Program-made: the position numbers and the translations under genes
Notes under the pieces: generated by a model
The model's database searches: none
Seen by the model: only the letters and a program-made list of their open reading frames with translations
What the model was told of the DNA's origin: nothing
NCBI GenBank assembly: GCA_035531755.1
Contig: DATKSK010000068.1
Location: 1-64,000 of the forward strand
Length of the DNA stretch: 64,000 bases
Reading direction: 5' to 3'
Origin: Acidimicrobiales bacterium
Lineage (GTDB): Bacteria; Actinomycetota; Acidimicrobiia; Acidimicrobiales; UBA8190
Shown: positions 33,919 to 41,848 of the stretch, piece after piece
Layout: every line of letters starts with the position of its first letter
How positions within the stretch are numbered: the stretch's first letter is position 1

Positions 33919-34908
33919 TCAGCCCGGTTCGGCCTCGAGGCCGGCGGGCGTGAGGCCCCAGTACGCGTCGGCCGGGGCGATCTCGCCGCGGATGACCCGG
34001 TCGATCATGCCGCAGATGGGGAGGTCGAGGTTGTGCCGTTCGGCCAGGGTCAGCACGAGCACAGCCGTGTTCACACCCTCGGCCACCATGTGCATCTCCT
34101 CGAGGATGTCCTCGAGCCGGCGCCCCGTGCCGAGCTTCTCGCCCACGGCGCGGTTGCGGCTGTGCGGGCTCATGCACGTGGCGATGAGGTCGCCCATCCC
34201 CGCCAGCCCCGCGAACGTGGTCGGCTGCGCGCCCAGGGCCACGCCCAGCCGGGTCAGCTCGGCCAGTCCGCGCGACATCACGGCAGCCCGGGTGTTGTCG
34301 CCGACGCCCAGGCCCTGTCCGATCCCCGCGGCGATGGCGATCACGTTCTTGAGCGCCCCGCCGATCTCGCACCCGATGACGTCCTGGTTCAGGTACACGC
34401 GGAACACGCCCCGGGTGACCACCTTCTGGATGACGCTCCCCACCGCCAGGTCCTCGGTGGCCACCACGGTGGCGGCGGCCTTGCCGGCCATGATCTCGCT
34501 GGCGATGTTCGGCCCCGTGAGCGCGGCGGCGGGATGGCCGGGCAGCACCTGCTTGATCACCTCGGTCATGCGCAGGAGCGTCCCGCTCTCGAGGCCCTTG
34601 GACAGGCTGACGACGGGGATCCACGGCCGGACGTGGGCGGCGGCGTCCTCGAGCACCGCCCGGAACCCCGACGTCGGGACGCCCACGACGAGCATGTCCG
34701 CCGACGCCACGGCCTTCTCGAGGTCGGCGGTGGCCGACAGCTCGTTCGGGAGGCTGAAGCCGGGGAGGTAGGCGGGGTTGGTGTGCCCGGTGTCGACGGC
34801 CGCCGCCACCTCGGGGCTCCTGGCCCACAGCACGGTCGGATGGCGCGGTGCGACGAGGGCCGCCACCGTCGTGCCCCACGAGCCGGCCCCCAGCACCGTG
34901 ACCCTCAT
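33919..34908 (-). CDS. gpsA: Glycerol-3-phosphate dehydrogenase [NAD(P)+]
   Basis: This 329-residue protein reduces dihydroxyacetone phosphate to sn-glycerol-3-phosphate, the backbone for phospholipid and triacylglycerol. It has the NAD(P) motif VLGAGSWGTT, LSKGLESGT, TGPNIASEI, the catalytic lysine in GCEIGGALKNVIAIAAG, and GLAGMGDLIATCMSPHSRNR. The length is typical. Its ATG overlaps the permease stop by four bases, making it the last gene of the aminotransferase-SCP2-permease-gpsA run. With two WS/DGATs in the window it may feed storage lipid, but it may equally be the housekeeping copy. Confidence 0.96.
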   Translation of the reverse strand: MRVTVLGAGSWGTTVAALVAPRHPTVLWARSPEVAAAVDTGHTNPAYLPGFSLPNELSATADLEKAVASADMLVVGVPTSGFRAVLEDAAAHVRPWIPVVSLSKGLESGTLLRMTEVIKQVLPGHPAAALTGPNIASEIMAGKAAATVVATEDLAVGSVIQKVVTRGVFRVYLNQDVIGCEIGGALKNVIAIAAGIGQGLGVGDNTRAAVMSRGLAELTRLGVALGAQPTTFAGLAGMGDLIATCMSPHSRNRAVGEKLGTGRRLEDILEEMHMVAEGVNTAVLVLTLAERHNLDLPICGMIDRVIRGEIAPADAYWGLTPAGLEAEPG

Positions 34909-36413
34909 GACCGGTCACCTCGCTCCGGCGGCATCGCCGCTATCCGGCCGGCCACGTCCGGTGACGGGCGGGCCGACGTGGCCGACACGGACACGCCCGC
35001 GGCGTCGGGCGCGGGTCGGGCCGGGCGGCGGCGGGGACGGGCGGCGGCGGCCCGCGCCGCGGCGGCGGCGCGCAGTCGGGGCACGACGAAGAGCACGTAG
35101 CCCGTGGACAGCAGCGACAGCACCGCGATCACGCTCATGGGGGCCACCGACAAGTGGTGGGCGTCTTTGGGGTCGGAGAACCCGGTGGCCACGAACAGCA
35201 CGCTGAACAGGACGATCCCCACCACGGCCAGGGGTTTCCCCGCCACGAGCCGGAAGGGCCGCTCCCGGGTCTCGCGGCGCCGCAGCACCAGGACGCACAG
35301 CGAGCCGATGGCGTAGACGGCGGCCTCGATGGTGGCGCCCACGGCCACCAGCAGGAGCCACTGGCCGGTGGCGAAGACGATGGCGGCGACGACCGCCGAC
35401 ACCGCCGCCAGGGTGGTCACGGCCAGCCAGGGGACCGCCTGCAGGTTCAGCCGGGCGAAGGGGCGCGGCAGGTTCCCCTCGCGCGCCGCGGCGTAGATGA
35501 ACCGCGAGGCGACCAGGAAGCCCCCGTTGAAGGTGTTGAGGGCGGTGAGCACGGTCAGCGCCAGCATCCACAGCTCGCCCACCGTCCCCAGGGCCGCCTG
35601 GCCGAGCAGCAGCTGGGGGACGGCGCTGCCGTGCAGCCGGCCGTACGGCACGAGGTGGGCCAGGCCCAGGGCGAACAGGCTGGACGCCAGCCAGATGAGC
35701 ACGGGCGCGATGAACAGGGCCCGGGTGATGACCGGTGGTGTCCGGGCCTCCTCGGCGGTGGTGGTGACCCACTCGAACGCCGCGTAGAGAAACAGTGCGA
35801 AGGCGATCGCCTGGACGCCCGAGAAGCCGCCCTTGCCGAACAGGTCGAAGGGGTGCCGGAATGCGCCCCCCACGTGGAAGACGGCCACCACCGACAGCAC
35901 GGCGGTCCCCGTCAGCACCGTGTAGGTGACGACCGTCTGCACCCAGCCGGCCAGGCGCACGCCCATGAGGTTGGCCGCCGTGGCCAGGCTCAGGAGCACG
36001 GCGATCCACACATAGGCCAGGACGGCGGGCTCGTGCAACACGTGGCGCACGGCCGCCCCGATGAGGAAGGCGTCGGCCGCGATGACCAGCACCACCGTCG
36101 TCATGTAGGTGAACGTGACCGCCAGTGCCGTGCGGTTGCCGACGGTGCGGCCGAGGTAGAGGCGGATGCCGGCGGCCGACGGGTAGAGCCCGTTGAGCTC
36201 CGAGAAGATCCCCGAGACCAGCAGCACCAGCACCCCGCCGACCAGGATGGCGGCCACGGCGGTGGCGCCCGGGGCGTAGGCGAGGACCGACACCACCCCG
36301 AGGTAGTCGATGGCGGCGAAGGCGAGGCCCGCCGAGGTGGCCGTGGCCGTGGCGGTGCCGATCGACCGCCGCAACGCCATCCCCGCGGGAGGCGCCGTGG
36401 GGGTGTCGGTCAT
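34905..36413 (-). CDS. APC-family amino acid permease
   Basis: This 502-residue permease of the amino acid-polyamine-organocation superfamily has about 12 hydrophobic helices. Marks are GLAFAAIDYLGVVSVLAYAPGA early, ALFLYAAFEWVTTTAEEARTP in helix 6, and RFIYAAAREGNLP. The C-terminal tail is rich in Arg, Pro and Ala and resembles the tail of the nearby aminotransferase. Translation is unusual. No Shine-Dalgarno sequence precedes the ATG at 36413; instead a 14-base tandem repeat carries a chain of overlapping stop/start codons from the SCP2 gene into this start. Substrate unknown; the neighbouring aminotransferase suggests an amine or amino acid. Confidence 0.92.
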   Translation of the reverse strand: MTDTPTAPPAGMALRRSIGTATATATSAGLAFAAIDYLGVVSVLAYAPGATAVAAILVGGVLVLLVSGIFSELNGLYPSAAGIRLYLGRTVGNRTALAVTFTYMTTVVLVIAADAFLIGAAVRHVLHEPAVLAYVWIAVLLSLATAANLMGVRLAGWVQTVVTYTVLTGTAVLSVVAVFHVGGAFRHPFDLFGKGGFSGVQAIAFALFLYAAFEWVTTTAEEARTPPVITRALFIAPVLIWLASSLFALGLAHLVPYGRLHGSAVPQLLLGQAALGTVGELWMLALTVLTALNTFNGGFLVASRFIYAAAREGNLPRPFARLNLQAVPWLAVTTLAAVSAVVAAIVFATGQWLLLVAVGATIEAAVYAIGSLCVLVLRRRETRERPFRLVAGKPLAVVGIVLFSVLFVATGFSDPKDAHHLSVAPMSVIAVLSLLSTGYVLFVVPRLRAAAAARAAAARPRRRPARPAPDAAGVSVSATSARPSPDVAGRIAAMPPERGDRS

Positions 36414-36419
36414 CGGTCG

Positions 36420-36514
36420 CAGGCCATCAGGAGCAGGCCATCAGGAGCAGGCCATCAGGAGCAGGCCATCAGGAGCAGGCCATCAGGAGCAGGCCATCAG
36501 GAGCAGGCCATCAG
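36420..36514 (-). repeat. 14-bp tandem repeat forming a stop/start (TGATG) ladder
   Basis: Read on the minus strand, the unit is CTGATGGCCTGCTC: six full copies, then a partial seventh. The first TGA is the stop codon of the SCP2 gene. In every unit TGA and ATG overlap as TGATG, and ATG-GCC-TGC-TCC-TGA runs into the next unit. The last mini-ORF (ATG-GCC-TGC-GAC-CGA-TGA) ends inside ATGA, which is the start of the permease. The result is seven mini-ORFs linked head to tail. Because the unit length equals the mini-ORF length minus the overlap, the chain survives any change in copy number. Confidence 0.92.
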
Positions 36515-36870
36515 GCGTCGGGCCAGATCACGAAGCTGATGGCGTCCAGACGCATGACGTCCTCCTGCGAGCCCTTCACCGTGATGTCGCCGCGCAGGTA
36601 CTTCTGGACGGGGTTCAGGTCCCCCCAGAACATGTCGCAGAAGGTCTCCGAGTCCGTCGTCACCACGATGTCGGGCGTGCCCACGTGCCCCTCGGGGGTC
36701 GAGAGGATCTCACCACGCTCGACCGTCATCGAGAACGTCGTCCCGGTGTCGGAGCAGATGAAGTGCAGCGTCCTCGACCAGTCCCGCTGCATCTTGCGCA
36801 GCCGCTCGTTGTCGTTGCAGCTGACCGTGTAGTCGGCCAGCGCCTCGGCCAGCTCCCCCCATTCCGCCAT
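36511..36870 (-). CDS. SCP2 sterol-transfer-like domain protein
   Basis: This 119-residue protein has the SCP2 (sterol carrier protein 2) fold pattern: ICSDTGTTFSMTVERGEIL, DIVVTTDSETFCDMFWGDLNP, then YLRGDITVKGSQEDVMRL. SCP2 domains bind fatty acyl or sterol-like lipids in a hydrophobic tunnel, or act as accessory domains. ATG at 36870, nine bases after the aminotransferase stop, implies an operon. Its stop codon is embedded in the first unit of the TGATG tandem repeat. Confidence 0.9.
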   Translation of the reverse strand: MAEWGELAEALADYTVSCNDNERLRKMQRDWSRTLHFICSDTGTTFSMTVERGEILSTPEGHVGTPDIVVTTDSETFCDMFWGDLNPVQKYLRGDITVKGSQEDVMRLDAISFVIWPDA

Positions 36871-36879
36871 GGTCGCCTC

Positions 36880-38241
36880 TCAGCCCGCCGGCGCCGGGGC
36901 CGGGCGCGCCGGTCGACGGCGGGGCCGGGCCGGGGTCGCCTCCTCGGGGCCCGCCCCCGACAGCAGGTCGCCGATGGCCCGCTCGAGCGCCTGCAGCAGG
37001 AAGTCCACCTCGGAGGCCTCGATCACGAGCGAGGGCATGAGGCGCATGACCGCCGGCTGGTTCCCGCTGTAGACGGCCAGGACCCCGTGGCGCGCCAGGT
37101 GGTACGACATGCGCGGTCCCATCGAGTCCTCGCCGTACTCGATACCGGCCATGAGCCCGAGCCCGCGCACCTCCTTCACGACGTCAGGATGGGCCGCGGC
37201 GAGGGACCGCAGCCCGGCGAGGAGCCGCTCGCCCATGGCCGCGGCCTGGTCCACCAGGCCCGTCTCCTCGATGACGGCGATCACCTCGAGCGCCACCGCG
37301 CAGGCGAGGTCGGACCCGCCGAAGGTCGACAGGTGGATGAACGGGTTCGGGATCAGGAACTCGCGCAGCTCCTCGGTGAACACGGTGGCCGAGATGGGCA
37401 CCACCGAGCCCCCGAGGGACTTGGCGGTGGCCATGATGTCGGGCACCACGCCGAAGTGCTCGCTCGCCCACCAGCGCCCCGTCCGGCCGAGGCCGGTCTG
37501 GATCTCGTCGAGGATCAGCAGCGCCCCGGCCCGGTCGCAGGCGGCGCGCGCCGCGGCCAGGTAGCCGGGCGGCGACACCACGATCCCGCCTTCGCCCTGC
37601 ACGGGCTCGAGCAGCACCGCCGCGGTGCGGTCGTCGACGGCGGCAGCCAGGACGTCGGCGTCCCCGAAGGGCACCTGCACGAACTCGGGCATGAGTGGCT
37701 CGAAGGGCTGCCGGAAGGCGGCGCGTCCGTTGGCCGACAGCGCGAAGCCGGTGTGTCCGTGGTAGCCGTTGACCGTCGACACGATCCGGGGCCGCCCGGT
37801 CGCCCCCCGGGCCAGCTTGAGGGCGAAGTCGACGGCCTCGCCGCCGCCGGTGCCGAACATCGTGCACGACAGGTCGCCCGGCGTGATCTCGGCGAGCTTG
37901 GCCGCCAGCTCGGCCTTCTCCCGCGAGCACAGCAGGAAGTTGCCGTGGTCGAGTCGGTCGAGCGCGGCGTGCGCGGCGGCCACCACCCGGGGGTTGCGCC
38001 GTCCCACGTTGAACGACCCGGCCGAGGTGAAGCAGTCGAGGAACCGCCGGCCGTCGAGGTCCCAGACCCACGGGCCCGACCGCTGCGCCTCGATCACGTC
38101 GAGGCCCGCGGCCTTCAGGACCCGCACCTTCTGGGGGTTCAGGTAGGTGGCGAACTGCTCGAGGGCGTGCTGCTTGGCCTCGGGGTCAGGGGCGAACCGG
38201 AGCCCGTCGGCCCGGTCCCCCGTCGGGCGGTCGGTGTCCAT
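36880..38241 (-). CDS. Class III PLP-dependent aminotransferase
   Basis: This 453-residue fold-type I aminotransferase of the ornithine/putrescine/4-aminobutyrate group has GTGGGEAVDFALKLA, the cofactor-binding ILDEIQTGLGRTG (the Asp contacts the pyridine), the Schiff-base lysine in MATAKSLGGS, and the phosphate-cup region HLSTFGGSDLACAVA. Substrate cannot be fixed: putrescine, ornithine or GABA are possible. It heads the run aminotransferase, SCP2, permease, gpsA. The Arg/Pro/Ala-rich C-terminal tail (ARPRRRPARPAP) recurs almost identically in the permease tail. Confidence 0.93.
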   Translation of the reverse strand: MDTDRPTGDRADGLRFAPDPEAKQHALEQFATYLNPQKVRVLKAAGLDVIEAQRSGPWVWDLDGRRFLDCFTSAGSFNVGRRNPRVVAAAHAALDRLDHGNFLLCSREKAELAAKLAEITPGDLSCTMFGTGGGEAVDFALKLARGATGRPRIVSTVNGYHGHTGFALSANGRAAFRQPFEPLMPEFVQVPFGDADVLAAAVDDRTAAVLLEPVQGEGGIVVSPPGYLAAARAACDRAGALLILDEIQTGLGRTGRWWASEHFGVVPDIMATAKSLGGSVVPISATVFTEELREFLIPNPFIHLSTFGGSDLACAVALEVIAVIEETGLVDQAAAMGERLLAGLRSLAAAHPDVVKEVRGLGLMAGIEYGEDSMGPRMSYHLARHGVLAVYSGNQPAVMRLMPSLVIEASEVDFLLQALERAIGDLLSGAGPEEATPARPRRRPARPAPAPAG

Positions 38242-38312
38242 CGGCCGACGATACCTCCGGCTCTCCCCTCCCGTTCATCGAGGGGGCTCGGGCTGTCGAC
38301 GTCGCGGGCCCG

Positions 38313-38831
38313 CTACCAGTGGGTCTCCGGCGCGGACGGCTCGGCGAGGAGCACGAGCGGCGACTGCGTGGTCGCGGCCGCCACCGAGTCGAGGAGCGAA
38401 TGTTGCGTGGCGGGCATTCTCACCCCGCCCCACCGTCCCTCGAACACCGGTGACCACTGCGCCAGCGCCTCCTCGGTGGTCCGGATCACCATCGGCGTCT
38501 CGGGATGATGGTGTCGAAACGCGGCCACGACCCGGCGCGAGCAGTCGTGGCGCAGATCGAGCGACGACACCACCACGTCGGCCCGTTCGGCGACCTCGCA
38601 CTGGCCGAACTCCAGGAGCGGGCACCGCCGCTCCGGTGGGCCGGCGGGACCCGGGCACCACGACACCTCGTAGCCGCTGTCCGCCAAGACCCGCGCGCAG
38701 GCGAAGACCGCGGCCACGTCGTGCTCCTCGATGAGCACTCTCGGCCGACGGGACGCGCCTGCGCCCCTCCGACCGGGGAGGGTCCAACGGCGGGCGAAAT
38801 CCGTGCCGAGAGGTTTGCGACGTTCCCACAT
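38313..38831 (-). CDS. Pseudo-receiver (response regulator-like) protein
   Basis: This 172-residue protein has a receiver-like core. PRVLIEEHDVAAVFACARVLADSGYEVSWC (about residues 30-59) mimics the first strand, acidic pocket and helix of CheY. ADVVVSSLDL takes the place of the phospho-aspartate strand, and TPMVIRTT is the T-loop strand. The phosphorylatable residue appears as Ser-Leu-Asp in SSLDL, so phosphorylation is uncertain. No output domain is attached. GAGGAGGG precedes the ATG. It lies 34 bases after a degenerate sensor kinase gene, and the two are likely co-transcribed. GTGGGGACTTGCGGCCCCG at 38902-38920 is a weak DosR-like site inside that kinase gene. Confidence 0.65.
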   Translation of the reverse strand: MWERRKPLGTDFARRWTLPGRRGAGASRRPRVLIEEHDVAAVFACARVLADSGYEVSWCPGPAGPPERRCPLLEFGQCEVAERADVVVSSLDLRHDCSRRVVAAFRHHHPETPMVIRTTEEALAQWSPVFEGRWGGVRMPATQHSLLDSVAAATTQSPLVLLAEPSAPETHW

Positions 38832-38865
38832 GACACCCTCCTCGTGGCGACCCGGACCGAGCCGC

Positions 38866-39549
38866 TCAGCGTGCCGCGTCGACGCTGCGCCGGTCGGGAC
38901 GGTGGGGACTTGCGGCCCCGATCGGCGCACTGCGGACATCTTCTGACCTCGGCGGGGAGACGCGCGTGGGCAACAGCCCCGCCACCATGCGTTGGCCCTG
39001 GGCGATCGTCTCGGTGAGAGTTTCGGACGCCAGGTCGGATCGGCCTCGTTCGATCATCCACTTGGCCGCGACGATCTGCTGGATGATCGAGTCGTTGATC
39101 TCGAGTGCCTCTGCGTACCGGCGGTTGGCGTCCTCCAGTCGGCACCGCCGTCGCTGCTCCTCGAGGGTGGCACGCTCACTGGCCGTCGTCTGATCCGTGG
39201 CTCGACCCAGCAACCAGCCGAGCACGAACATCCCGACCGCCCGGACGACCCAGCCCGAGGCGTCGATGTCGCCGCTGCTGTGCACGATCTCGAACACGGC
39301 GAACAGGGCGAAGCCGATGGTCGCTCCCGTCAGCCCACCGCGCGCCCCGAGGGTGACCGCCAGGAGCGCGATCGGCAGGACGTAGAGCACGGCGATGGCC
39401 TGGCCCGACCCGTCGTTGAACCACTGCAGGACGGAGACGGCCAGGAACAGCCCGACGGCGACGGCGACGGCCGTGCCGGGGCGCACGCGGTACCAGGGTG
39501 TGGGCTTCTCCCCGATCCTGCGCTCGCCGGCCGGCACGGTCGCATCCAT
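38866..39549 (-). CDS. Membrane sensor with degenerate HisKA_3-like helix (no His, no ATPase)
   Basis: This 227-residue protein has about four membrane helices (VAVAVGLFLAVSVLQWF, IAVLYVLPIALLAVTLGA, and others), a coiled coil, then EINDSIIQQIVAAKWMIERG. That segment aligns with the dimerisation helix of NarL-type histidine kinases, where the phospho-accepting His follows the Glu-Ile/Leu. Here Asn occupies that position, and no HATPase domain follows. It therefore cannot autophosphorylate and may act as a dimeric membrane sensor or as a scaffold for another kinase. ATG at 39549 is chosen because a DosR-like box (39581-39600) lies 32-51 bases upstream. The pseudo-receiver gene follows. Confidence 0.7.
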   Translation of the reverse strand: MDATVPAGERRIGEKPTPWYRVRPGTAVAVAVGLFLAVSVLQWFNDGSGQAIAVLYVLPIALLAVTLGARGGLTGATIGFALFAVFEIVHSSGDIDASGWVVRAVGMFVLGWLLGRATDQTTASERATLEEQRRRCRLEDANRRYAEALEINDSIIQQIVAAKWMIERGRSDLASETLTETIAQGQRMVAGLLPTRVSPPRSEDVRSAPIGAASPHRPDRRSVDAAR

Positions 39550-39580
39550 CGGAACAGCGTCGTCCTCGAACCGTGCGGGC

Positions 39581-39600
39581 ACTAGGGACCAACGTCCCAA
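39581..39600. promoter_or_regulatory. DosR-like box upstream of degenerate sensor
   Basis: ACTAGGGACCAACGTCCCAA contains GGGACC-AA-CGTCCC; on the minus strand it reads TTGGGAC-GTTG-GTCCCTAGT. It is centred about 41 bases before the sensor ATG, the position expected for an activator. Confidence 0.6.
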
Positions 39601-39632
39601 ACCCGCCGGGGAAGGACCGAGCTAGCCGGGAG

Positions 39633-40460
39633 CTAGCCGAGGATCGGGAAGGTGCGCTCGGCCGCCAGCCGGTCGAGCGTGGCCTGCATCGTGGTCGTGA
39701 GCTCCTGGTAGCAGTCACGGACGACGACGTCGTCCTCGGCCGCCTCGGGACCGTACCGCGACGGCCAGTCGATCGGCTCGCCCAGCTCGACCGTGATCTT
39801 CGCGGGAAGGGGCCACGTCGGGATCCCCCCGGGGACGATCCCGAAGGGCGGCCCGAGCACGAGCGGCATCACCTTGATCCGGAACATCCGGTCGATCCCC
39901 AGGAGCTTCGCCACCCGCTCGCCGCGCGCCAGGACGATGACGGTCTCGTGAGCGCCGACGGAGACCGCCGGAACGACGGGCACCCCCATCCGCAACGCCA
40001 GGCGGACGACACCGGTGCGGTCGCCGAAGTCGATGCGGTTGCGCCGCCACCAGGGGCGGAACACCTCGTGGTCACCGCCCGGATAGTCGATGAGGATCCC
40101 CCCAGCGCGCAGGATCGCCTCCGCCTCGTCCCGGCCGGCCTCCACGGCGCCGGCCCACTTCATCACCGGGCCCACACCGGGCAGCCCCAGGAAGAACGAG
40201 TGGAACAGCGCGAACACCGGCTCCGCTTCACCCCGCTCGCGCCACCACGCCGTCAGCAGGACGGGCAGATCGGGCGGGATCTGGCCCCCGGAATGGTTGC
40301 CCACCACCAGGAAGGGCCCTTTCTCCGGGAGGCGCTCGAACCCCCTGACCTCCGACCTGAAGTACGACGCGAAGACCTCGAGGACCGGGCGCGCGGCGCG
40401 CAGGAACGCCGGGTCGCGGGCGGATCCCACCTCCGGCGGCACGCTGTGGCGATCGCTCAC
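39633..40460 (-). CDS. Lysophospholipid/diacylglycerol acyltransferase-like protein
   Basis: This 275-residue acyltransferase has GNHSGGQIPPDLP as its catalytic His-Asp block (a longer spacing than the classical HX4D, as in DAGAT-like and mycobacterial relatives), YPGGDHEVFRPWW as the glycerol-phosphate binding block, and VPVVPAVSVGAHET. It would acylate a glycerolipid at the membrane. GTG at 40460 overlaps the WS/DGAT stop by four bases. Order alpha/beta hydrolase, WS/DGAT, acyltransferase: a neutral-lipid operon. The DosR-like box just downstream serves the next gene, not this one. Confidence 0.9.
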   Translation of the reverse strand: MSDRHSVPPEVGSARDPAFLRAARPVLEVFASYFRSEVRGFERLPEKGPFLVVGNHSGGQIPPDLPVLLTAWWRERGEAEPVFALFHSFFLGLPGVGPVMKWAGAVEAGRDEAEAILRAGGILIDYPGGDHEVFRPWWRRNRIDFGDRTGVVRLALRMGVPVVPAVSVGAHETVIVLARGERVAKLLGIDRMFRIKVMPLVLGPPFGIVPGGIPTWPLPAKITVELGEPIDWPSRYGPEAAEDDVVVRDCYQELTTTMQATLDRLAAERTFPILG

Positions 40461-41845
40461 GACACCCCGACCGCCGTCTGCTTCAGGTCCGCCAGCGAGC
40501 CGTGGAGCGCATCGGCGATCGACCAGGGATCCGGCACGCTCGCCGGACACCCGAGCACCGAGACGTGCAGCGCGTCGGCGTAGCTCCAGGCCGTGATGTT
40601 GAGGCCGATGCCCTCGAGGATGGGCCCCACGGAGTAGATGGCATCGAGCTCGGCCTTTCCCACCCGCAACCGCTCCCGCGGTCCCGGCACGTTCGACAGC
40701 ACGAGGTTGACCGGAGGGCGCATGTGGTCGGCCAGATGGGTTCGGGCCCACGTCCGCACCGTGAGCGCATAGAGCTGCGGGGGGACGATGTCGGCGCGCC
40801 GCTCCAGGAGGTCGTTGCCGAGCACGGAGCGCACGTCCTTGGACGCGGCCGCCACGGCCTGGATGTGCCGCAGTCGTTCGAGGGGGTCGGCCAGGTCGGT
40901 CCCGATCGACACGTACAGGTTGTCGACGCGGTTCCCGCCCATACGGGTGGCGCTGGAATCGGTGGAGACCGGGACGCTCGCCACGAGCGGGCGGTCGGGC
41001 AGCGCCCCCTGCGCGATCAGGTAGGAGCGCAGCGCCCCGGCGCACACGGCCAGATAGACGTCGTTGAGGGTGGCGCCGCTCGACCGGCGCACGGCCTTCA
41101 GGTCGTCGAGCGGAAGCGTCGTCATGGCATAGGTCCGTTCCGGGGTGAGCGACACGTTGAACATCGTCCTGGGCGTGTCGAACGGCAACGGTGGCTTGAC
41201 CGCCGAGGACCGCCTCCGGGCCTCCGAGGCGCGCAGCCCCCGGATGGAGCGCGTCGCCAGTCGCGGCAGCTGGTCCAGGCGGGCGACGTGGTCGCGCGCC
41301 GCCATGCGCAGGAGCTGGGACCTCGTGGGGACGGGGTCCGGGCGCCACCGGTCGACAGGAGCGCCGGCGCCGTGCCCCCCGAGAGCGTTCCGCAACAGGG
41401 CGACCGTGGCCGCGCCGTCGGCCACCGCATGGTGCACCTTCGCCACGACGGCGAGCCGGTCGTCGGCCATGCCCTCCACCACGACGAGCTCCCACAGCGG
41501 CCGGTCGCGGTGCAGGGGCCGGCCGGCGACGTCGGCCACGACCGCGGCCAGCTCCCGGTCGCCGCCCGGCTCGGCGACGCGGCGAGCGGTGACGTGCCGG
41601 CGCACGTCGAAGTCGGGATCCTCGATCCACACCGGGTGCCCGAGGCCCCAGGGGACCGGGACGGCCCGTCGGCGGAAGGGCGGGAGCCGGTCGAGGCGAC
41701 GGCCGAACATCTCCAGCACCTGCTCGTACGAGTACCCGCCGCCGAGCGCGGCCATGTCGAACACCGCCACCTTCAAGGTGTGCATGTGGGTCGACGGGGT
41801 CTCCGAGTACAGGAACTTGGCGTCGAGCCCGACCATCGGCTCCAC
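40457..41845 (-). CDS. WS/DGAT wax ester synthase / diacylglycerol acyltransferase (second copy)
   Basis: This 462-residue protein has the active-site motif HHAVADG and the family marks LDAKFLYSETPSTHMH, PVWIEDPDF and NLVLSNVPGP. It performs the final acyl-CoA-dependent step of triacylglycerol or wax ester synthesis at the membrane surface. GTG at 41845 starts three bases after the hydrolase stop, and its stop overlaps the acyltransferase start, so the three genes form a tight operon. It is a different paralogue from the copy at 18758-20233 and has no DosR-like box directly upstream. Confidence 0.95.
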   Translation of the reverse strand: MEPMVGLDAKFLYSETPSTHMHTLKVAVFDMAALGGGYSYEQVLEMFGRRLDRLPPFRRRAVPVPWGLGHPVWIEDPDFDVRRHVTARRVAEPGGDRELAAVVADVAGRPLHRDRPLWELVVVEGMADDRLAVVAKVHHAVADGAATVALLRNALGGHGAGAPVDRWRPDPVPTRSQLLRMAARDHVARLDQLPRLATRSIRGLRASEARRRSSAVKPPLPFDTPRTMFNVSLTPERTYAMTTLPLDDLKAVRRSSGATLNDVYLAVCAGALRSYLIAQGALPDRPLVASVPVSTDSSATRMGGNRVDNLYVSIGTDLADPLERLRHIQAVAAASKDVRSVLGNDLLERRADIVPPQLYALTVRTWARTHLADHMRPPVNLVLSNVPGPRERLRVGKAELDAIYSVGPILEGIGLNITAWSYADALHVSVLGCPASVPDPWSIADALHGSLADLKQTAVGVS

Positions 41846-41848
41846 GGC

